Assembly (NCBI GenBank): GCA_036873755.1
Contig: JAVTVY010025033.1
Location: forward strand, 1-64,000
DNA from: Hanleya hanleyi
Lineage: Eukaryota > Mollusca > Polyplacophora > Lepidopleurida > Hanleyidae
Length of the DNA: 64,000 bases
Direction: 5' to 3'
Under the pieces are notes generated by a model. It did not search any database and was not told where the DNA came from. It saw only the letters and a program-made list of their open reading frames with translations. The number at the start of each line of letters is the position of its first letter. The stretch's first letter is position 1. This document shows, piece by piece, positions 55,291 through 64,000 of the stretch. A program made the translations under genes and the position numbers.

Positions 55291-56520
55291 TATGAACGGA
55301 AATATATATTACTAGTATTACTAGTATAATCAGAAATAATATTCTCTAAAAAAAACTTGAGTGAATTGTTTTAAGTTTTTTTTTGCATCCAAGGCTTCGT
55401 TACTGTCAGAAATAAAATGAGATGGAAGATAATTAGATGATGGACGGAATAAAACTAGTTTTATGTGACCGAAGTTATTCTGCACATTAATAGACATTAC
55501 TCACGCATATAAGCCTACGATGTATTTAAGTTGTGTTATGCGTATCAAGATGAATACATATACGACTGTTGATATTGTGTATTTATAGCCACTTTGAGCT
55601 TGTCCGTGTGTCGAGCTACCTACTAGTACATACTCCAAATTTAAATTGTTTACCAGGTCTGGTCTGATATATCTGTCAAAATTCGGGACCTTGCAATAAC
55701 ATTGTGAAATACATGCATATAGCTCGAACTGTGTCTCCAACTGTTTTCGAGTATTGGTACTTCACAAATGATGAATAGCTTAGAGGTGATGAAAATCATT
55801 AAGGCAGTCTATCGTATAGCGTCAAACAAAGGCAAAGGTCTAGAAGCATACCGTAACTAATGTGCAGGTTCAATAAATTCAGTATTTCATGACCTGCATT
55901 GACGTTTTAATTAAATCTGCACTAAGAATATGCCGGTACGAATTTACCGAATTTAACTCTTGGTGGAATGGATTTGCAAACTAGAATCATGTGAACATGC
56001 CACTTATCATCCAGCATTACGTTTCTTTGGTAAACTAATTTTGTCATAGACGCCTCAAACTAACTTAGGATGTAAGCTATACTTCAGGTAGATGATCGAA
56101 ATACCCGTATACTTCCACAAATCAACATTGCTTCAACCAATCGAGTTGCCGTCGGCCGCCATTTTACCGGTCAAGTGATGCCATATTTCTTTAGAATTCC
56201 CGATCCGCAACACTTCTTAAATTACAGATTTGTACTTGTACTGTCAGGGTCATACATTTTGCCTGATTTCTCAATTTTTTTACCTCATCCGATCAAGGCT
56301 GAATAGTATACCGTGAATTATTGGGAACTGTCCCTGTCATATTGCATAATTAGACAAACTTGGAATACAATATAAACCCTGTCAAGTTGGGTATCAAATT
56401 GAAGCTAATGACACATACAGTGCTAATATATATAATCTTTTTGATAGGCATATAGAAGTCGGCGTATATATTAGACATGGATTACTATATTTATTGCTCA
56501 GGTTATGACGTTTCGTTGGA
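55291..56520. other. No gene; one end of an element E relative at 55339
   Basis: AT-rich DNA. ATTCTCTAAAAAAAACTTGA then GTGAATTG at 55339-55370 matches the end of 43776-44063. No other structure is seen. Confidence 0.45.
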
Positions 56521-56524
56521 TATA

Positions 56525-57564
56525 CACTGTAAAAAGCAAGGTTTTCAAAATCCCATTTTCTGCTCTACAAACGCCATTTCTGGGGAACGGAAACACCGAT
56601 ACCAGAGTTTCAAACACTTGTGTTTTGAAACCCCACAATGAGTGTTTGAAAACGCGCCGTGTTTTTCAAAACACTATATTTGAGGCACAGAAACACCGAT
56701 ACAAAGGTTCCAAACACTGGTGTTTTGAAACACCATAATGCGGATTTGGGCGTTTATTCACCGATTCCCAAGTTTCGTCTATCAAAAATGATATACCGGT
56801 ACTGTAATGCTCAAACTATTGCAAGAAATTAGCACAACCGGATAATCTTCATCTAAGTGATACCGGTAATTAATTGTTTAATTTACCGTAGTTATTTTCA
56901 TGAAATTCCCAATCTAGTACCTGGGAAGTCAGAATTTTTTTCGAAATACCACTTACGGCATTTCGAGATAAGAGACATTAATCTGTGGCATTATTCAAGG
57001 TGCACCTAAAAGGGATGTCGAGGCCCTATATGCCCAGTAGGATGGGGACGGTATGCTAAAGTACCTGATGCACAATGTGTTAGAGAATCCCCACTATCAT
57101 CCGAAGATCATGAGATACGTGTCTTCAGTGGTTTATTTAATGGAAGACTTATTTGAAGTTTTCAATAAAAGTACCTACACTAAGTAAGGATTACTTTACC
57201 CTGTTATAGATATCCATGTTTGGCATAACATCCAGAAAGTGGTTTTCTTTTGAAAATCTATAATTCTTACTGACTACCGGTACATGCTGTTATGCTTGTT
57301 CGCCGTGTGCTATTCATATAGTACCACGATGACATTTTGAACTACCTCGTTTTTTTTTGTATCTCGAACTACCAAAATTGCTGCAAAGACATTTGGGGTT
57401 TCGAAACCAATACTAAATAGTGTTTTGAAACCCATAATGCAGTTTTTCCAAAAACGAAAAGTAGGTTTCTGAAAAACCAAGTGGACGAGGTTCGGAACAC
57501 CACTTCTGGTTGCAGTTGGGTTTCACCCACTTTTTGGGTTTTGAAAAACTTCCTTTTTACAGTG
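56525..57564. mobile_element. TA-flanked TIR element with GTTTTGAAAC theme (element B)
   Basis: It begins CACTGTAAAAAGCAAGG and ends CCTTTTTACAGTG with TA on both sides (56523-56524, 57565-57566), the same termini as 11683-14473. Outer ~200 bp contain GTTTTGAAAC/GTTTCAAAAC words in both orientations (about 56545-56735 and 57395-57550). No transposase is seen. Confidence 0.85.
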
Positions 57565-57566
57565 TA

Positions 57567-58700
57567 CTCCCAACTTTCTCAAAGCTAATGTGATAATATA
57601 TATCTGTTAAAATTGAATACTGTATCATGCTTGGTTATTACAGGTCACCTTGGGCCATTCGACCTCATTTGGAAGCTGGGTCAGTGATCACCGTTACTGT
57701 TCATAGAGAGAACTTCATGACAGTAACATTAATAGCGGATGACAATTCCGCAGATTACGCATGCATACTGATACAATATTCGTTAAATTTCAATATTGTA
57801 TTCAATAATCGTTCGCATGGGATGAAGGTCAAAGTCAAGGTTAAGTTCACAGTTGTGTCATATATTTTATTAATAATCTGAGTCGATGATTGTGATATCA
57901 TACCAGTTAGGGAATGTTATCACAAGCCACTTATTGATAAAACCCCAGTCTTTACCTATTGGTCGCTTAAGGGTACCATGGAATGGAAGATTCTGCCTTG
58001 GTTCAATAAAGAATAATCACATTATCAAAACTTTGTCTACTCAGGGTATCGAGATCCCAGCTGGCCCTACTGGATGTATACACTGTTTAGATATATAGGG
58101 CTACACTGTATTAGATATATGGACTGCACATGCATCATTATTTCATCATTTTATTCAAGGTAAGTGACCTTGACCCATACATGCTGAGAAAATGTATCAG
58201 CATCAAGCAGAAATGACGGGAATTTCACAAAAATTTGTGCTCCAGATGCATGGAGGTGGGGAAATTTTCAGACGATGTTACACTTCCTCGTCACAAATAA
58301 CCAGATTAATAATCACAGAACAGCCGTTTGACCGGCTCATATACATGTATGGTCAGTAAGAGATATGGTTACAAAAAGGTGCCTGATCCATATATACATC
58401 TCTAAGCACAGAGTTTAATCTTTGATAGATCAAAATTGTTCCTAGGTGATCATGGAATACAGTGATTATTATGCACATCTACACAATAGATTGCTGGTAC
58501 AACATTATTCACATCATATCTCATGGTTCTTGAAGAGTTGTGGGTAATGTTCCGCGAAAGTTAATAATACGACTGCAAAACAATCGCATTTGTATGCAGC
58601 TTTACGATTCCCGTGAATGGCTAACTGACTAATATCAAGTTATGCTACGAATTCCGATCAGCATGGGGTACGTCTCGTCTCTAATTAACCTGGAAAATAT
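57567..58700. other. No gene seen
   Basis: AT-rich sequence with short frames and no recognised elements. Confidence 0.4.
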
Positions 58701-58985
58701 AGCCAAATGAAGAAAAATAACCAAACAATTGGATATGTTTTGATGGAAAGGTACATATTTTTTTTTGCATATTTTCAGATAACTCGAAATCACACTGTCT
58801 CAGCTAAATACAGATTTGAAATAGTGATCCCCAGGTTCGTTCTCTTTCTAATGGACGAAAACAGACATTTATGGACATTTTTATGGCTATTTCAATATCA
58901 TTTCTATAAAATTGAGGTGGTTGCCATGGTAACAAATTTAGTCACATTCCATTACAATTTGCGTAGTTCTTTAACAATGTTTCAG

Positions 58986-59200
58986 AAATACGATGCCACC
59001 TTGGGCGTAGCAATTTTCGATGGAAAATTGCCGAAATGGAACACCATACCTATGAAACCTATGCAATTAAACGCAACATATAAATTTTACGATAAAAGAT
59101 GTCGGCTTGCTGAAATGAAATCATATGACCCCACAGGCCAATATTCTGTCTGCATATCTGAAACATCACAAGAAATGATCCCTGTGATAATTTGTATCTC
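58986..59200 (+). CDS. Possible coding exon (unrecognised)
   Basis: After a good acceptor (TTTAACAATGTTTCAG, ending at 58985) the frame encodes KYDATLGVAIFDGKLPKWNT, PMQLNATYKFYDKRCRLAEM and KSYDPTGQYSVCISE, with a protein-like composition, an N-glycosylation sequon (NAT) and two cysteines, as in an extracellular domain. The open frame extends upstream to 58707, but that part looks intronic and holds another acceptor-like site near 58780. Downstream it runs into family M repeat. No donor is convincing. Confidence 0.35.
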
Positions 59201-60545
59201 AACCACATTTTATTGCAGCTGTTCATGTGGGCATGTTGAATGACATGGCCACACGGCCCATATCACCGGCTTGAACGGTATTAGATAAACATTTCCAAGA
59301 GCAATAGCTCTGTCAAGTCCTCTGATGGAATGTAATGACTTATGTGTATTAAAATATTCGTAGAATGCACGTTCTTATTCAGAACACAAGTCTGAGAGGC
59401 CCGACGACGACCCAGCGTTTTATTCTCCATCATGTTAACCATAGTCAGAATATACAATCAAAATGATTTGTACAGAGGACAAACCTCGGGGACGTAACGT
59501 CCATCAGAAAAATGTCACCTTGTGCAGAAAACGATTGAACATAACGTATAAAGGTGATGTTGGAGAAAGTGTCCCCCTGTTTGTGTATCGATACACCTAT
59601 AGGTTATCGAATTGTTTGACACTTGGCTCATCACAACTTCCTTATCGAGAAGAAAACCAATTTCTTGACACCAACATGTGATAATTAAATAGTAATCCCA
59701 ATAGTTCAGTCAGTATGTGAAAAAATGCGTACGTCCGTGTGTCCCTCTACTTGGACATACATATATACAGGCCTTGTCTGTAAGATATCGGGTGAAATAC
59801 TGGACGGAATTTCCCCAAACTTGGATGGAAGCTTCATTGGGATGGATCTCTGATCTGATTGGGTTTTGGTGTGTGTGCGGGCTTGCGTCCTTGTCCAGTT
59901 TCGTCCTTCCGTCTGTCTACTTATACGAGCTAACAGCATAGGCTTCATGCCAGAGCGACAACTCAAGGGTCAAAGCAGAACCTCTAGTTCAACTTTGAAT
60001 TATCGTTGATGATGGGCTCATCAAAGCATATTGCAGGAAGAAAAGTTTTAATGATGCGAGAAAGACAACACGATTTGCAAATTCGCAAAACATGCAAGGT
60101 GCTTAAACGATCCATAAAACTCTGGATTAGTTACAGTACGAAAAGTAACGCCAGTGACTTCGGGCCTTACGGACTAGTCTTTTGTGTTAAATGCCGTCAT
60201 TTTCATCTGACGACGATACAGCTCACCAATCCCCAGTGTACGAGTTGTCACAGCGAAACAGCTTACCAATATATGAGTTGTAAGAGCATTTCCATCATAG
60301 CTCTCTAGATTTGTATCTAATACCGCTTATGCCGGTGCTAGGGGCCGTGTGGTCATATCATCCAAGTTGCCACATGAACAGGTACAATAAAAGCGTACCT
60401 GAGATACAACATATATCACGAATAGTTAGATTCTTGGTATGTGCTTTAGAATAGTTTAACCGGAAGACTATACTGTGGAGTCATGTGACTCTGTCAGTAT
60501 GTCGGCAACTCTTCCCACTTCCCTTATATGTGTTGTAATTACCTG
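59165..60545. repeat. Family M copies facing each other
   Basis: 59165-59530 carries family blocks in the 26147 orientation (CCACACGGCCCATATCACCG, GTACAGAGGACAAACCTCGG); 60150-60545 is the opposite orientation and ends CTTCCCTTATATGTGTTGTA. Between them at 59700-59940 is a GTCCGTGTGTCC/CGTCCTTCCGTCTGTC-bearing segment like that at 46980. Confidence 0.6.
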
Positions 60546-60970
60546 CTATGGTATTTTCAGAGATGTATGATATTTATCAACAAACTAAAAAGAAACTTGA
60601 GCGAAGATGCTAACCAATAACAATTGATTCAGAAGTAGCTTCTGTGAGGTCATTGAACTCATCACAGTATCTTGTGCCGACTCACGTGATTAACAGTTAA
60701 CTTCACTACTAATAAACCAAGACATATCCTGATATAAAATGATACATTTAGAAGCCAAATAACGTATACATTATAAGCTTCCAGAAATACTTCGCTCAAA
60801 ACTTACACGTCGACCCTGATAAGAAAATGCATTGGCATATTCTAGAATATGCGAAACAAAGTTCTTTAGCAAAAAAATCTCACAAGAGAAATGTTCAGTG
60901 TGTATGTAGCTGACAAATCTTGGAAGTCAAGATATTAAACGGCCACATTGCTGGATTTAATGTTGGGCCC
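60546..60970. other. No gene seen
   Basis: No recognisable structure. Confidence 0.4.
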
Positions 60971-61195
60971 TACACTGCGAAAAAGTCTGTTGAACCCATT
61001 TCGGCACCAGAATTGTGTTGACAATAACAGAATCTGTTTTAAAATCAACACGATTTGGTGTTGTAAACGGTACGATTTTTGTGTTGATATGTTCATTTCA
61101 ACACGAATTGTTGTTGATTCCAACACAGAATGTTTGTGTTGAAGTCATTTTAGCACCAAATTGTGTTAAAAAACAACACATTTTTTTCGCAATGG
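60971..61195. mobile_element. Small TIR element with GTGTTG/CAACAC theme (element C)
   Basis: Ends TACACTGCGAAAAA and TTTTTTTCGCAATG are imperfectly inverted. The 225-bp body is dominated by TTGTGTTG and CAACAC words in both orientations. Same design as elements A, B, D and E. Confidence 0.75.
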
Positions 61196-61830
61196 ATACC
61201 ATCCACGTATCCCTAAAATTGAAATCACGAAGTTGAAACCTCATGTAGAGCATCCCTAAAATGACATTGACTTATTTGCATAACATTTTATAGAGAATTT
61301 AGATGGTTAATAGTTTACTGTATTCAAATCAACATGGGCACCACCTGATTCGGTGCGCCATGAATGAGATATTGTCATTGACAACAAAGCCATGCATTAT
61401 TGAAATGTCAGATGCTAGGGGCTTGATGTAGTGCTTATTTTATCATCCGTTTTCTTTTCTCAATCCAATCTGTCCCCATTCATGGATATTCATCGGAATC
61501 TCAGAAAGAAAAGAGTGGATACTCTCTCTCTCTCTCTCTCTCTTCTCAGGTTATCATATTGAGGGTATACAGCTTGTTTTATTCAAAACGCTGTGGGTAT
61601 ATCCAAAATGGCGGCTATGACGACCCGCACAAATGTATATACGCTTAATAAGGTTTGAATGACCGTGAAAGTGAATATAAATAGAACACGAATATTTCTC
61701 TGGATTTTCACTTCTCGAATTACCACAACGTTTTTACTGAGCATGCCCCCAGATTATTAAAGTGAATTCACTTGGACATGCTAGAAGCAGTATCAGCGCA
61801 ACCTGATAATAGATTTGTGATCAAAATTGA
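61196..61830. other. No gene; (CT)n at 61521-61544
   Basis: A 24-bp CT microsatellite and a CAAAATGGCGGCTATGACG YY1-like site near 61606. Nothing else was seen. Confidence 0.5.
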
Positions 61831-61839
61831 ATTGAAATT

Positions 61840-62280
61840 TATTTCACCAATATTATAGAATATAGGATAATATTAAAACCCCATGGGTTTTGTTTTATCC
61901 CTGTGTGTCGATTTTATAGTGCTTTAAATACAGCGGTTGAATAAAAAAAGCATATTTATTTACATAATGTTGCTTCAGTTTCTTTCACGGACGTTTCGGA
62001 GCAGCACTCAAAATAGCAGGTAGGAGGTATAGTAGCTAATTATAAAATTGTCTTTTAATTTCATATTCGAAGAGAGAAATCGAAATACATTCTTTGAACT
62101 GGAGGGCAATTTGTTCCAGATCCTTGACCCTTTCACTTTGACTGTATAATTCCACCTCGTAGATTCAATTCTGCGTCCATTGTGTGCTTTGGCATGACAT
62201 TCCATCCCTTGGTGTATATTTTCTATCCTGTGGTGCAAAACGGCGGAGATAGGCGGATATTTATGTAGCCTATCAGGGGC
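61840..62280 (-). mobile_element. LINE 3' remnant
   Basis: The minus strand encodes NYTVKVKGSRIWNKLPSSSK, the terminal motif of many CR1/RTE-like LINE proteins, within a 76-codon frame (62008-62238), followed by a 3' UTR with GGTGAAATAAATTTCAATTC near 61830. The upstream RT is absent, so it is a 5'-truncated copy. Confidence 0.55.
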
Positions 62281-64000
62281 CTATTTAATGATGGAAGCGA
62301 TGTGATCACAATTCCCTCTCGGTCAAGATTCAGTTTTCCCAAAATATGCTACACAATTAGAGCTGTTGTGGGTAACTTGACAGATAAGCCCGCAATATAC
62401 CTCCGATTGGAGTCATTTTTATAATATCGTCCGTTCGTTTTTAATGAAATATACTGCCAAGATAACTAGTATACACTTCTGTTGTTGTAAAGTCAGTTAA
62501 AGATTAAAGACTCGATGATGAACTCAGCTGATCTATTGTATTGCGGTAGTCTATGCCACGGTGCACAACCAGCCATACCTTGGTGCGTGGAATTTTTGAA
62601 AGAATTGATTTCATTACATTTAGGATTCACGCATTTCACTGTTGAATAATTAAAAGAGAAATGATTTCAACTTTTCGTTCACTTTTGGATTCGTGGCCTG
62701 ATCATCCACCAACAAGTCAGACTAGAAATACCATATAGTATTTTTATATACATATCGTAGCTTGCTGACGCTAGGCACATCTTAAAGATTACACAACAAT
62801 CAATTAAGAAGGGGGATTAACGGAAGCTTTATTATAATCTATCTACTTCTCAATACATGATATACAATAAAAGCGCGCCATATTAAGAACATATACGCAT
62901 CTAAAAATACACATCGCGCCACAGATAAAACACATCGCTCCACAGATATCACTTTAGATTAGCATATTCATATTGCAGTAATTATTGATATTGCATAAAC
63001 AGTGCTAGCGCTCAGTGATAACCAATTTAGCAATAATAAATGTTACTGGACAGTTCAATATTTTGTGCACCACAATATATATAGAGTTCTTTCGCACCAC
63101 AACCTTTGTAGGCAGTCACAGATGTCCTTTAAAAGTTCATAAATTGTTCCAGTAAAGAAAAGGAAAAAACGGGTAGAGGTGGGAGGGAAAAGCATGCACT
63201 AACATGCATGTGTGCTGAGCGCGAACTGATTTACTGCTCAGCGAGACGGCATATATTGGCATAACATAGACCAATTGCACATGCGTAATTAGCGATTTAA
63301 ATATCTGTGACAGACGGCATACTTGTTGTGGCACTTTAAACTCTATTAACATGCTAATACTCCATAACTTGCCTTGTCTAGGGTCAACACACGCGTCACT
63401 TTTTTCCCAACGCGTCAGTCCATTTTCTTTTCGCAAACTTTTAGGCAGAGTAATCTCCGTGGACTAAAATGAGACTTTTCAACATGGATATGCTAAATTA
63501 TGAGACATTAAATTTTAGGATAATTGACAAAAAGTATATCTCCCTACAACTTCTTAGTTTATTAACTACCGACCTGTCGCTGTGTATTCTGCCTTCGAGC
63601 CAAATGACACACATAGATCTACATATGTCTCAAGATTTGAAATAAAGCAGATAACACACAAAACAGGTCGAGTTAGTCTCCTGAGATAATGTTTGTACGA
63701 TTTGTAGATTCCGGGTTCGAGATGACATCAGAATGAGGTCGAACGAGAACACGTACAATGATATATATAGCCGAAAATAGATCAAATACACGAGAAAGTT
63801 GTACAAAATATCTAGAATTTTGATCAGAATTTAGACTGGATCGTTTAGCTGCGAGTTTGACAACAGAGCTAGATTAACTGAATTAATTTAAGCAGATGAA
63901 GAATTTTGATGTTGCCATTCTTTTCCCAACCTCTATACCCCACATTTCCAGGGCAAGCCTCCCCAGATGATCGCCATCCGGAGCCTAATATTATCAATAT
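62281..64000. other. No gene or named element seen
   Basis: AT-rich sequence with short frames only (longest 99 codons at 63137-63436, minus strand, unrecognised). A small CACATCGC(G/T)CCACAGATA doublet lies at about 62912-62950. Confidence 0.4.

Overview
The window is animal nuclear DNA, most likely from a mollusc and probably a gastropod. It is AT-rich and gene-poor. It holds LINEs, tRNA- and 5S-rRNA-derived SINEs that share a body and end in an ACTC-type tail, several TIR elements, large minisatellites, and two blocks of endogenous virus-like DNA. I see no complete multi-exon host gene. The best host signal is one putative first coding exon at 50687-50833.

Region by region. 1-7078 is the right part of a virus-like element (element 1). 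It has zinc-finger genes with TATA promoters in tandem and inverted copies, followed by regular arrays of 176-, ~174- and 152-bp units carrying CRE (TGACGTCA) and NRF-1-like (GCGCATGCGC) palindromes. A 32-bp perfect palindrome and a cluster of fold-back repeats follow, to 7530. 8283-14974 is a decayed LINE on the minus strand, split by a 2.8-kb TA-flanked TIR element. 16-30 kb holds a 38-bp minisatellite, SINEs, an uncharacterised dispersed repeat family (called family M here), a diverged segmental duplication and a TTAA-flanked element.

30539-40444 (element 2) is a large imperfect palindrome carrying a capsid module. The single-copy penton-like gene lies across the centre. The pX-like, major-capsid-like and adenain-like protease genes are present in both arms, reading outward. 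The order penton, pX, capsid, protease is that of the adenovirus late region and of Polinton/adintovirus relatives. Spacing is extremely tight: a TAATG overlap, then 26 nt, then 1 nt. DNA polymerase B, integrase and packaging ATPase are not seen, and both capsid copies are broken, so this is a defective endogenous copy.

40.6-64 kb holds a CR1-like LINE fragment, more TIR elements with self-themed interiors, a ~0.9-kb tandem duplication with a SINE inserted in one copy, two long CT-rich minisatellites that each follow a copy of the same exon-like segment, further family M copies and a LINE 3' remnant.

The most interesting reading is that elements 1 and 2 belong to one virus-like family. They share termini and repeat arrays. 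Each is a palindromic derivative holding one module, zinc finger or capsid, and each is flanked by sites resembling host CREB/ATF, NRF-1, YY1, ETS, DR1 and CCAAT factor sites. Family assignments come from recognising motifs by eye. No database search was run.
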